64,000 nt of DNA from the NCBI RefSeq assembly GCF_003481985.1, contig NZ_QUMD01000004.1:62001-126000 (forward strand), in the 5' to 3' direction. Each line of letters opens with the position of its first letter. The first letter of the stretch is position 1. The notes under the pieces are model-generated. The model saw only the letters and a list, made by a program, of their open reading frames with translations, had not been told where the DNA came from and ran no database searches. This DNA is from Clostridium sp. OF09-36 (GTDB lineage: Bacteria > Bacillota > Clostridia > Lachnospirales > Lachnospiraceae). This document shows, piece after piece, positions 43,885 to 51,861 of this stretch. Position numbers and translations under genes: made by a program.

Positions 43885-44757
43885 ATGCTGAATCTATTAT
43901 ATGAAGATGAAGAGATTTTAGTAGTATGGAAACCGGTTGGGGTGGAGTCCCAGTCCGGCCGTGGTTTTGATGCAGACATGGTGAGTGAGATCCAGCGCTA
44001 CTTATCCACAAAGAAACCGGTGGATAAGCACAACTTGTCCACAAAGCCTGTGGAGCCGTATGTGGGAGTTATCCACAGACTGGACAAGCCCGTGAGCGGT
44101 GTCATGGTGTATGCCAAGACAAAAACGGCGGCAGCGGCGCTAAGTAAGCAGGTTGCGGAGGGAAAGATGCATAAAAAGTATCTTACGGTGCTCTGTGGAA
44201 AACCTGTGGATAATGTGGAAAAGTATGTGGATTATCTGTTGAAGGACGAGAAAGAAAATACCTCCAGAATTGTGGATATGGGGACAAAAGGTGGAAAACG
44301 TGCTGAGCTTATCTGCCGCACCCTGGAAAGCAAGACCGTGGAGCCTTATGGGGAGCTGACACTCGCAGAGATCGAGCTGCTCACGGGCCGCCATCACCAG
44401 ATCCGGGTACAGATGTCCGGCCATGGACTGCCAATCTGGGGCGATAACCGTTATAATCCTAAGTTCCGGCAGGGCAACCAGTTTTTGCAGAGCCAGGACG
44501 GCTGTGTGCAGACAGAAGCTTCCGGTGCGCAGAAAACGGGCGGGGAAAGACCGGCAGGACGAAAAAGGAGACCCATCGGTATGGGAACACGCCGCGATCC
44601 GGCAGCAGCACGCCGTTCCGGCACAGTCCGGGCCGATGTGGCACTTGCAGCCTATGAGCTTAGCTTTACCCATCCGGGGACCGGGGAAGTTATGACGTTT
44701 CGCCATAATCCATCAGGCGGGATCTTTCGCAGCTTCGGGCTTCAACCCCAGGCCTGA
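43885..44757 (+). CDS. RluA-family 23S/tRNA pseudouridine synthase
   Basis: 290 residues from ATG 43885; GGGG at 43874-43877 is 7 nt upstream, whereas the ATG at 43879 is too close to it. The catalytic motif is GVIHRLDKPVSGVMVYAKT with the Asp of RLD. LLTGRHHQIRVQMSGHGLPI is the second conserved block. Between residues about 190 and 250 lies a basic low-complexity insertion (ASGAQKTGGERPAGRKRRP) absent from most members, and there is no N-terminal S4 domain. Confidence 0.9.
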   Translation: MLNLLYEDEEILVVWKPVGVESQSGRGFDADMVSEIQRYLSTKKPVDKHNLSTKPVEPYVGVIHRLDKPVSGVMVYAKTKTAAAALSKQVAEGKMHKKYLTVLCGKPVDNVEKYVDYLLKDEKENTSRIVDMGTKGGKRAELICRTLESKTVEPYGELTLAEIELLTGRHHQIRVQMSGHGLPIWGDNRYNPKFRQGNQFLQSQDGCVQTEASGAQKTGGERPAGRKRRPIGMGTRRDPAAARRSGTVRADVALAAYELSFTHPGTGEVMTFRHNPSGGIFRSFGLQPQA

Positions 44758-44925
44758 TACAGTGGCTGCTATGCTGCTGTACATGGCTGGGATTTCCTGA
44801 GCCGGAAAATCCGTATGGTACAGCTATGGTCATGGATTTTCACTGAGCCTTTGCATAAAATAAAAACAACGCGGACACAATAGAAAATGTACAAAGGAAG
44901 TACAAATCAAAAAGCAGGTGAGTCC

Positions 44926-45060
44926 ATGGGAAACCGGGGAAAGACACAGAAGATAAAAGCTTTTTGCAAGGGAAAACGTTCAGAAAAATGCTATCGGTAT
45001 GCCGTAAAAACGGTAAAAATCCTGCCCATGAACGCGAAGCATCCATTTACATATAAATGA
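44926..45060 (+). CDS. Small, highly basic ORF of unknown function
   Basis: 44 residues, about one third Lys or Arg (NRGKTQKIKAFCKGKRSEKC). A weak AGCAGGTGAG site lies 5 nt before the ATG. It is placed where a toxin might precede a HicB antitoxin, but it lacks the HicA double-stranded-RNA-binding fold pattern and its Gly-His-Lys motif. It could be a spurious ORF. Confidence 0.3.
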   Translation: MGNRGKTQKIKAFCKGKRSEKCYRYAVKTVKILPMNAKHPFTYK

Positions 45061-45095
45061 AAATGTCGTATACTGGTACTGCTTTGAAAGCAGGA

Positions 45096-45204
45096 GCAGC
45101 ACGGAAAAAATGCTGTATCCAAACAAACGAGGCAGCGCGGAAACAAATGCTGTATCCAAACAAACGAGGCAGTACGGAAACAACGCTGTATGCAAACAAA
45201 GGAC
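45096..45204. repeat. Three tandem 36/37-bp repeats upstream of the HicB-like gene
   Basis: Units at 45096-45131, 45132-45168 and 45169-45204 share GCAGNNCGGAAA then GCTGTATCCAAACAAACGAG, with 80-95% identity. They are contiguous with no spacers. They end 55 bp before the HicB-like start, a plausible place for iterated operators. Confidence 0.75.
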
Positions 45205-45259
45205 TGCTGTCTGCGCGGCGCGTGACAGTAGCAACAAAGGAAAAACGGGAGGCTGGAAC

Positions 45260-45534
45260 ATGACATTTACGTATCCTGCGGTGATTACACCGCATAAAGA
45301 TGATGATGGTTTCCACATTGTATTCCCGGATCTGGAGTCTGCGAGGGCGATGGACCAGATCTTGAGGATGCTCTGGACGATGCACGGGAGGCAGCTTACA
45401 ACTGGCTGATGTTAGAGCTGGAAGAGGGCGGAGAGTTCCCGGCGCAGAGTCATGAGGAAGATATCGAGGTTCCGGAGGGTGGTTTTGTCCGCCGGATCAT
45501 CGTGCGGATCAAGCTGCTGCCAGACAGCGACTGA
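45260..45534 (+). CDS. HicB-family protein, one-base frameshift
   Basis: 91 residues after restoring one base near 45335 (GAGTCTGCGAG should read GAGTC-C-TGCGAG), giving the family phrase DLESCEGDGPDLEDALDDAR. The N-terminal strand MTFTYPAVITPHKDDDGFHI is the HicB RNase-H-like half-fold. No DNA-binding tail beyond residue 90 is seen. GGGAGG precedes the start. HicB usually neutralises a HicA RNase, but none is next to it, so it is an orphan or acts in another role. Confidence 0.65.
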
Positions 45535-45544
45535 TCTGCAGCAG

Positions 45545-45578
45545 ATTTTGCCGGTTTGAAACGTGAATCACCGGCAAA
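45545..45578 (+). terminator. Terminator after the HicB-like gene
   Basis: TTTTGCCGGT pairs with ACCGGCAAAA around TTGAAACGTGAATC. The T-tract is absent on the plus strand (CCCC follows) and the stem is flanked by T4 on the minus strand. Confidence 0.6.
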
Positions 45579-45583
45579 ACCCC

Positions 45584-45609
45584 GTTGCTGGGCACGCTTA
45601 TGTGAACAG
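45584..45609. repeat. Dispersed palindrome family B, copy 2
   Basis: GTTGCTGGGCACGC followed by TTATGTGAACAG. The reverse complement matches copy 1 at 19073-19098 in all but five positions of the central loop. It can pair with GCAGC downstream. Confidence 0.55.
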
Positions 45610-45637
45610 CAGCATAATGAAGAGGAGGAGTTGAACT

Positions 45638-45895
45638 ATGAGATACACGGTAAAACCGCACAATGTGTGCCCGACAGAGCTGTCTTTTGATTTAGAGGGC
45701 AACATTGTAAAAAACGTAGAATTCACAAGAGGATGTAACGGTAACTTAAAGGCGATCAGCAAGCTGGTAGACGGCATGACCGTAGACCAGATCTACAATA
45801 CCCTGCATGGTAATACCTGCGGCTTTAAGGATACCTCCTGTGCAGACCAGCTGGCCCAGGCAGTACGCCAGTGCTACGAGGAGAGCCAGAAGTAA
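45638..45895 (+). CDS. TSCPD-domain protein (TIGR03905 family)
   Basis: 85 residues. The TSCPD domain, named for a Cys-containing motif also found at the C-terminus of class II ribonucleotide reductases, appears as GNIVKNVEFTRGCNGNL and GNTCGFKDTSCADQLAQAV. Three conserved Cys may bind metal. Free-standing TIGR03905 proteins are common in Clostridia and of unknown function. GAGGAGG precedes the ATG. Confidence 0.88.
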   Translation: MRYTVKPHNVCPTELSFDLEGNIVKNVEFTRGCNGNLKAISKLVDGMTVDQIYNTLHGNTCGFKDTSCADQLAQAVRQCYEESQK

Positions 45896-45927
45896 TAAAA
45901 GAAATCTTAACCCTTATTTTTACCGCA

Positions 45928-46812
45928 TTATTGCATTTTCTGGGCCAGACGCAGAAATTCCTGCATTTCCCTGGTGACCCATTTATCTTTGTGGTAAAAG
46001 ATCTGACGCCAGGTCTGCATCTGAAATCCGCGGACCTTTAAGGCGGTCAGACGCTTTTGCTCTACTTCCCGCCGGATCGTAAATTCCGGCAGAAAAGAAA
46101 TCCCTGTATTTTTTAACAGCATATGGATAATGAATTCAGTACTTCCAATCTCCAGAAAGGGCCTGATGGAGCGGTCGGAGGCAGCAAGATACTGCTCCAG
46201 CATATGGCGGTAGCTGGCATCCTTTTCAGTCAGAAGAAACGGAAACTGCAAAACCTCGTCGAGCTCTAACTCCCGGTCTGCCTGTGCCAGCTCGTGGCCG
46301 GGGGAAGCAACAAAAATGTTTTCCTCTGGTATCTCCAGCGTCTTGTGCCAGCGGTTGTCGTAGATGCGCCGGTCTAACAGGTAAACGATATCAATGGCAT
46401 TTTCGTTCATCCGCTCCAGCAACACATCGGGAGAGTCCGTCACGATACTGATGGTTACCTCCGGGTATAGCCGGTGGTATTCCGAAAGAAGCTCTGGGAA
46501 GATGGAAGCGCAGATGGACTCGATGGTACCGAGACAGAGCTTTCCGTTTAATTCAGACGAGTCGGAGACTGCCTGACGGGCCTGCGCCAGGCCTTTCTGG
46601 ATGGAGATGGCATACTGGTAAAATACCTGCCCCTGGTGTGTCAGGGAAATCTGTTTCCCGATCCGGTCAAAAAGATGGACTCCCAGCTCGTTTTCCAGCT
46701 GTTTGATCTGAATGGTCACGGCTGCCTGGGAATAGCCAAGCTGCCTGGCAGCCTTGGAAAAGCTCTGGTGCTGTGCGACCTGGAGAAAGGTCGTGATCTC
46801 TCGAAATTCCAT
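45928..46812 (-). CDS. LysR-family transcriptional regulator of the cysteine desulfidase gene
   Basis: 294 residues. HTH MEFREITTFLQVAQHQSFSK then AARQLGYSQAAVTIQIKQLE. Effector-binding domain from GKLCLGTIESICASIFPEL. It is divergent from the desulfidase gene across 184 bp, so it probably activates it in response to cysteine or a related thiol. Confidence 0.9.
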   Translation of the reverse strand: MEFREITTFLQVAQHQSFSKAARQLGYSQAAVTIQIKQLENELGVHLFDRIGKQISLTHQGQVFYQYAISIQKGLAQARQAVSDSSELNGKLCLGTIESICASIFPELLSEYHRLYPEVTISIVTDSPDVLLERMNENAIDIVYLLDRRIYDNRWHKTLEIPEENIFVASPGHELAQADRELELDEVLQFPFLLTEKDASYRHMLEQYLAASDRSIRPFLEIGSTEFIIHMLLKNTGISFLPEFTIRREVEQKRLTALKVRGFQMQTWRQIFYHKDKWVTREMQEFLRLAQKMQ

Positions 46813-46871
46813 AACAAATCCTCCTTCTGATCGTTAAAAAATTTTAAACGATATGATAAAAACTTTAAATT

Positions 46872-46899
46872 TTACATTAGCCTGACTCTATGTTACGAT
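46872..46899 (+). promoter_or_regulatory. Probable promoter of the desulfidase gene
   Basis: TTACAT (46872-46877), 16 bp, TACGAT (46894-46899). It is preceded by AT-rich dyads (TTTAAAAT-like, about 46840-46870) where the divergent LysR protein may bind. Confidence 0.4.
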
Positions 46900-46996
46900 A
46901 AAATTATCAACAAGGCAAGCCGTAAGATGAAAGAGGCAGGGTCTCATACCTGATCAGTATGGTTGGCCCATAAAACAAAAGAAAGGGGATAACGAG

Positions 46997-48273
46997 ATGG
47001 AAAAGTCAGATCCACGTTATCAGGCATATATTCAGATTTTGAAGGAAGAGCTGATCCCGGCTATGGGATGTACGGAACCGATCGCACTGGCTTATGCGGG
47101 TGCAGTTGCAAAGAAAACACTGGGCGCACAGCCGGACAAGGTAAAGGTAGAGCCAGCGGCAGCATCATTAAGAATGTCAAATCCGTGATCGTGCCGAACA
47201 CCGGACACCTGAAGGGAATCAATGCGGCAGTGGCAGCAGGAATCGTGGCAGGAGACCCGGAGAAGCAGTTAGAGGTTATCGCACAGGTTACCCCGGAGCA
47301 GACCGGGCAGATGAAGCAGTTCATGGAAACCGTGCCGATCGAGGTGGAGCATCTGGCAGGAGGCTGTACCTTCGATATCATCGTAACCGTATATCACGGG
47401 GAAGATTACGCAAAGGTGCGCATCGCAAATTACCATACTAACATTGTCCTCATCGAGAAAAACGGTGAAGTCCTGCGTAAGGAGGCTGTGTCCGATGACA
47501 GCGAGGACGGTCTGACAGACCGCACGCTCTTAGACATGGAGCATATCTGGGATTTTGCTACTACGGTCGATGTGAACGATGTCAAAGAGATCCTGGATCC
47601 GCAGATTGCTTTTAATGTTGCGATTGCCGAGGAAGGACTGAAGAATGATTACGGTGCAAATATCGGCAAGGTGCTGCTGGATATGGATGGGGACGATGTC
47701 CGCGTAAGGGCAAAGGCCATGGCTGCGGCAGGCTCCGATGCCCGTATGAATGGCTGCGAAATGCCGGTAGTCATCAACTCCGGAAGCGGCAACCAGGGAA
47801 TTACCACTTCTGTTCCGGTCATTGTTTATGCAAAGGAGCTGGGGGCCAGCGAGGAGAAACGCTACCGTGCCCTGACACTGGCAAACCTGACGACCATTCA
47901 TGTAAAAACTCCGATCGGCCGTCTGTCAGCATATTGCGGGGCAGTTGGAGCCGGAGCTGGTGCCGGGGCCGGAATCGCCTATCTTTGCGGAGGCGGATTC
48001 AAGGAGGTAGAGCATACGGTAGTGAACGCACTTGCCATTGTTTCCGGCATTGTGTGTGATGGTGCAAAGGCATCCTGTGCTGCAAAGATCGCATCTGCGG
48101 TAGACGCTGGAATCCTCGGTTACAATATGTACATCCGCGGACAGCAGTTCCGCAGCGGAGACGGAATCGTATCCAAGGGAATCGAGAGTACTTTGCAGAA
48201 TGTCGGCCGTCTTGGAAAAGAGGGAATGAAAGAGACAAACGACGAGATCATTAAGATCATGATTGGTGAATAA
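46997..48273 (+). CDS. L-cysteine desulfidase-like Fe-S protein (CyuA/YhaM family), one-base frameshift
   Basis: 425 residues after restoring one G near 47152 (GAGCC should be GAGGCC), rejoining VKVE to ASGSIIKNVKSVIVP. The family's N-terminal GCTEPIA motif supplies the catalytic Cys and the C-terminal trio of Cys (LCGGGF, IVCDGAKASC) would ligate a [4Fe-4S] cluster. These proteins release H2S, pyruvate and ammonia from cysteine, and relatives act as L-serine dehydratases, so substrate is not settled. AAAGGGG precedes the start. As written, the message stops after 63 codons. Confidence 0.85.
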
Positions 48274-48282
48274 TTTCCTTTT

Positions 48283-48558
48283 ATGGCTTCTTTTTTACAT
48301 GGTTTTGCATGGAAATGCAGGGATGAATTCGTGGTGATCTATCCGGATATCCTGGAACAGCAGTTTGAATTTCTTATGAGCCAGCTGCGGCTGAATGCCA
48401 GACAGCATCATGTCAGCATCTCCTGCGGTGCAGTCTGGAGGGAAGAGTGTGCGGCACTGGATGAGCTCTTAAAAGAAGCTGATGAAAAAATGTATGAGGA
48501 AAAGAAAAAATATTACGAGAAGAAAGGGCATAACCGGAGACAGGAAGCTTCGAGGTGA
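48283..48558 (+). pseudogene. Fragment of a GGDEF diguanylate cyclase
   Basis: 91 residues equal to the C-terminal half of a GGDEF domain. KCRDEFVVIYP stands where the GGDEFVVI loop should be, with the two active-site Gly changed to Cys-Arg. The helix EADEKMYEEKKKYYEKKGHN closes the domain. No start region of a cyclase is present and there is no ribosome site. It is a decayed remnant, unable to make c-di-GMP. Confidence 0.7.
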
Positions 48559-48564
48559 TATTAC

Positions 48565-48878
48565 ATGGTTTATGAATTAACCGTACAATCTGTAACATTA
48601 AAATCTACACTGTTTACACCTCCCTCCAGGCTGATCAATACCTGTGAAGCAACCTGTGCCATCGGCATGCTTTATAAAAAGCAGGGCAGCCGCTCCCCGG
48701 TGTCAAAGAGGGGGACAATCTGGGACAGCTGATCGGCAGCATTCCACAGGCGGTTTATGACGCGGAGCATGGAAATCTGTCAGAAATTGTCCGGAACTAT
48801 ACCTGGTTTGACAGCGACATTGTGACGCAGGATGCGCTCATCACCCTGCAACTGGGATATGAAGCTCCAGCCTCTTGA
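48565..48878 (+). pseudogene. Unidentified small gene with a frameshift
   Basis: ATG 48565 (AGGTGA upstream) opens 55 codons ending at 48732. One base earlier in phase, the frame continues as EGDNLGQLIGSIPQAVYDAE to a stop at 48878. Adding one base in 48700-48712 would join them into about 104 residues, the same kind of repair needed elsewhere in this window. No family is recognised. The stop overlaps the -35 hexamer of the proS leader promoter. Confidence 0.4.
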
Positions 48879-48903
48879 CAAAGGCTGGAAAATGGCTTAA
48901 AAT
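48875..48903 (+). promoter_or_regulatory. Promoter of the proS T-box leader
   Basis: Consensus TTGACA (48875-48880), exactly 17 bp, TAAAAT (48898-48903). The leader would start near 48910. Confidence 0.8.
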
Positions 48904-48959
48904 CAACCGTGCAGTTACAAAATAACTGCGTCTGGTTATCTGGACGATAGCTAAGGCTT

Positions 48960-49220
48960 CATAGGAGCAATGACCGTGAAGAGGATTAGTAAGCAGCCAT
49001 TACATTACAGAGAGAAGGCCATCTGGTGCAAGACCTTCATGTCCCTGGATGCTGAACCGGCCTTGGAGTCCTGCAGTGAACTGCAGCGTAGTTTCCGGCG
49101 TTAACGGAGCATAGAGCGAGTGCTTTTTATAAGGAAAGTACTAATCAGGGTGGTACCGCCGAATTTATCTGGTCATTCGGTCCCTTGTCAGAGATGGCAA
49201 AGGACCGGATGGCTTTTTTG
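48960..49220 (+). promoter_or_regulatory. T-box riboswitch of proS, predicted specifier CCG (Pro)
   Basis: Stem I begins near GAGGATTAGTAAGC (AGUA motif, about 48983). The specifier loop reads GCTGAACCGGCC with CCG at 49057-49059, a proline codon, matching the downstream gene. The T-box core AGGGTGGTACCGCC is at 49147-49160, its TGG pairing with the uncharged tRNA's CCA end. The terminator follows at 49173-49220. Uncharged tRNA-Pro would stabilise the antiterminator and allow proS transcription. Confidence 0.85.
49173..49220 (+). terminator. T-box terminator
   Basis: CATTCGGTCC pairs with GGACCGGATG, extended by CTTG/CAAAG-like pairs, then T6 at 49215-49220. The 5' arm can instead pair with the T-box core as antiterminator. 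Confidence 0.8.
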
Positions 49221-49221
49221 G

Positions 49222-49248
49222 TTCATAGGAAATTGCACCCTATGAACA
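49222..49248. repeat. Dispersed hairpin family C, copy 2
   Basis: GTTCATAGG and CCTATGAAC, with the preceding TTTTTTGG shared with copy 1 at 29401-29427. It directly follows the T-box terminator. Confidence 0.5.
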
Positions 49249-49316
49249 TGAAAAAATAAAACAGGAAACCTGCAGGCAGAAATGGACCTGCGTTTCCGGA
49301 AAAAAGGAGATTAACC

Positions 49317-50749
49317 ATGGCAAAGGATAAAAAAATGGTAGAAGCGATCACATCCATGGACGTAGATTTCGCCCAGTGGTATACGGATGTGGTAAAAAAG
49401 GCAGAGCTGTGTGATTATGCAAGCGTAAAGGGATGTATGGTCATCAAGCCGGCAGGCTATGCAATCTGGGAGAATATCCAGCATGAGCTGGACCGCCGTT
49501 TTAAAGAAACCGGTGTTCAGAATGTTTACATGCCGATTTTTATTCCGGAGAGCCTGCTTGAGAAAGAGAAAGACCATGTAGAAGGCTTTGCCCCGGAGGT
49601 TGCATGGGTAACCCACGGTGGACTTGAGCCGCTTCAGGAGCGTCTGTGTGTACGCCCGACTTCTGAGACACTGTTCTGCGATTTCTATGCAAAGGATATT
49701 CACTCTTACCGTGATCTGCCGAAGGTATATACCAGTGGTGTTCCGTTGTAAGATGGGAGAAGACTACCCGTCCGTTCCTTCGTTCCAGAGAGTTCTTATG
49801 GCAGGAGGGACATACTGCCCATGCAACTGCAGAAGAGGCAGAGGCAAGAACCATCCAGATGCTGAATCTGTATGCAGACTTCTGCGAGCAGGTTCTGGCT
49901 ATCCCGGTTATCCGCGGACAGAAGACCGACAAGGAGAAATTCGCAGGTGCAGAGGCAACCTACACCATCGAGTCTCTGATGCATGACGGAAAAGCACTGC
50001 AGTCCGGTACCAGCCATAACTTTGGAGATGGCTTTGCAAAGGCATTTGGTATCCAGTACGCAGCAAAGGACAACACCCTGCAGTATGTGCACCAGACCTC
50101 CTGGGGTATGACCACCCGTATGATCGGTGCCATCATCATGGTGCACGGTGACAACAATGGTCTGGTCCTGCCGCCGAGAATCGCACCGACCCAGGTTGTG
50201 ATCGTTCCGATCCAGCAGCAGAAGGAAGGCGTTCTGGACAAAGCATTCGAGTTAAGAGATGTCCTTTCCAACTTCAAGGTGAAAGTCGACGATTCCGATA
50301 AGAGCCCGGGCTGGAAGTTCAGTGAGTCTGAGATGCGCGGTATCCCGGTACGTGTCGAGATCGGACCGAGAGATATCGAGAATAACGAGGCGGTTCTGGT
50401 TCGCCGTGATACCCACGAGAAGGTAACCGTTTCCCTGGATGAGATCGAGACAAAGGTAAGCGAGCTCTTAGACACCATTCAGCACGATATGCTGGAGCGT
50501 GCAAGAGCACACCGCGATTCCCATACCTATGTGGCAACCACTTATGATGAGTTTGTAAAGACCATCAACGAGAAACCTGGTTTTGTAAAGGCAATGTGGT
50601 GCGGCGAGCAGGCTTGCGAAGACAAGATCAAAGAAGATACCGCAGCAACTTCCCGCTGCATGCCGTTCGCACAGGAGAATCTGTCCGACAAGTGCGTATG
50701 CTGCGGAAAACCGGCGAAGAAGATGGTATACTGGGGAAGAGCATACTAA
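49317..50749 (+). CDS. proS: Prolyl-tRNA synthetase (archaeal/eukaryotic type), one-base frameshift
   Basis: 477 residues after restoring one A near 49731 (TATACC should be TATAACC), rejoining DLPKVY to NQWCSVVRWEKTTRP. Class II motifs: motif 2 region RPTSETLFCDFY, motif 2 loop around the frameshift, and LPPRIAPTQVVIVP (motif 3 and anticodon-domain start). The C-terminal zinc-ribbon-like CVCCGKPAKKMVYWGRAY is typical of this ProRS class. No editing insertion domain. Controlled by the T-box upstream. Since ProRS is essential and no other copy is in the window, the frameshift is likely not real. Confidence 0.9.
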
Positions 50750-50776
50750 AATATAACAATATAATTGTAAAACAAT

Positions 50777-50813
50777 GGCCCGTGGAAGCTGCCTTTGGCA
50801 ACCTCCACGGGCC
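50777..50813. terminator. Bidirectional terminator, related to palindrome family A
   Basis: GGCCCGTGGAAGCTGCC pairs with GGCAACCTCCACGGGCC around TTT. It lies between convergent proS and LysR genes. The loop-proximal TGCC/GGCA and arms resemble copies at 35776 and 58151. Confidence 0.7.
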
Positions 50814-50832
50814 TATTAAGTTATCAATATTG

Positions 50833-51795
50833 TCATTTCCAGAATTCCCGCACGAGCTCAATAAAGTATTTGGCGGCTTCACTTAAATATCCGTTCTTGC
50901 GGTAGTTGGCTACAATATCCCACGACGGGTGGGAAGAAAACGCAAAGCAGCTGATCCCGGAGGGCAGATTGCGCACATAATGCTCCGGAACAACACCGCA
51001 GCAAAGGTTTGCCTGGATCATGGAGAGCACGGTGTTGTTGCTGGCGGTTTCAAAAAGTACATTCGGGGTAAAGCCGGATTTGCGGAAGATCTCATCGGTG
51101 ATGGCCCGGATGGTGGATTCCTTGTACATCAGCACAAAGGGTTCGTATTGAAACAGGTTAAGATTGGCAAGCGGATAGGTGGCGGAATGGAGCGGGGGAG
51201 CTGCCGGTTCGGTAGTCTGTGCTGAATGCGGAAGCGGCGAAGCAGGTGTAGCAGAGAGCTTTTCCACGGCCGGGTGAATACTTGGGACCAGAAGAAAGAT
51301 TTCTTCTTCTCCAAGTTTTATGTATTCACTGTCGGTCCGCTGGCGTTCGGAGAGTGTCTGGAATCCGATATCCAGATTACCCTGGGAGATCATCTGCTGC
51401 TGACGGCGTACACTCAGCTCATGTGGCTCTACGATAACATTGGGATAAGCCTGGTGGAAGGCCGGGTAGACGTGTGTGAACATTTCGCTGCCGCGCCCCG
51501 GGGTAAAGCCGATGGAAAGGCGGCCTTTTTTAGCGTCAGTCATATCGTTGATCAGGTTATAGGTCCGCTGCTTGATCCGCAGGATTTCCCGCGCATTATC
51601 GAGGTAGACCTGACCAATTTCGGTAGGACGCATATCGACCTTGCTGCGGTGGAAGAGCGGGGCACCTAGCTCCTTTTCCAGACGGAGAAGCTGCTGGTTT
51701 AAGGCAGACTGGGTGACAAAAAGCTTTTCTGCAGCCCGGGTAATGCTGTGTTCATCATCAATTTTTACAATATATTCGATCTGTTTTAAATCCAT
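50833..51795 (-). CDS. LysR-family transcriptional regulator
   Basis: 320 residues. HTH MDLKQIEYIVKIDDEHSITR then AAEKLFVTQSALNQQLLRLE. A Pro/Ala/Ser-rich insertion (about 200-222, ATPASPLPHSAQ) lies in the middle of the effector domain, unusual in the family. The C-terminus GYLSEAAKYFIELVREF echoes the LysR at 25648. No clear target is adjacent: the next gene on the strand is upstream and a membrane protein. Confidence 0.9.
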   Translation of the reverse strand: MDLKQIEYIVKIDDEHSITRAAEKLFVTQSALNQQLLRLEKELGAPLFHRSKVDMRPTEIGQVYLDNAREILRIKQRTYNLINDMTDAKKGRLSIGFTPGRGSEMFTHVYPAFHQAYPNVIVEPHELSVRRQQQMISQGNLDIGFQTLSERQRTDSEYIKLGEEEIFLLVPSIHPAVEKLSATPASPLPHSAQTTEPAAPPLHSATYPLANLNLFQYEPFVLMYKESTIRAITDEIFRKSGFTPNVLFETASNNTVLSMIQANLCCGVVPEHYVRNLPSGISCFAFSSHPSWDIVANYRKNGYLSEAAKYFIELVREFWK

Positions 51796-51861
51796 AACAA
51801 TGCCTCCGGTATTGCAACTGGGCGTTTTCCTGGACCGGACTTTTCAGAGAAAAGCTTCCGG

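Larger units (their letters stand above)
44758..45259. other. 502-bp region with a small basic ORF and 36-bp tandem repeats
   Basis: Between RluA and the HicB-like gene. It holds a 44-residue basic ORF (44926-45060) and three tandem repeats (45096-45204), both listed separately. The rest shows no gene. Confidence 0.5.

Noticed and set aside
44926..45060. HicA toxin upstream of the HicB-like gene
   Set aside because: The ORF is short and basic but lacks the HicA fold pattern and the conserved Gly-His-Lys region.
45096..45204. CRISPR array
   Set aside because: The three 36-37 bp units are contiguous, with no unique spacers, and there are no cas genes nearby.
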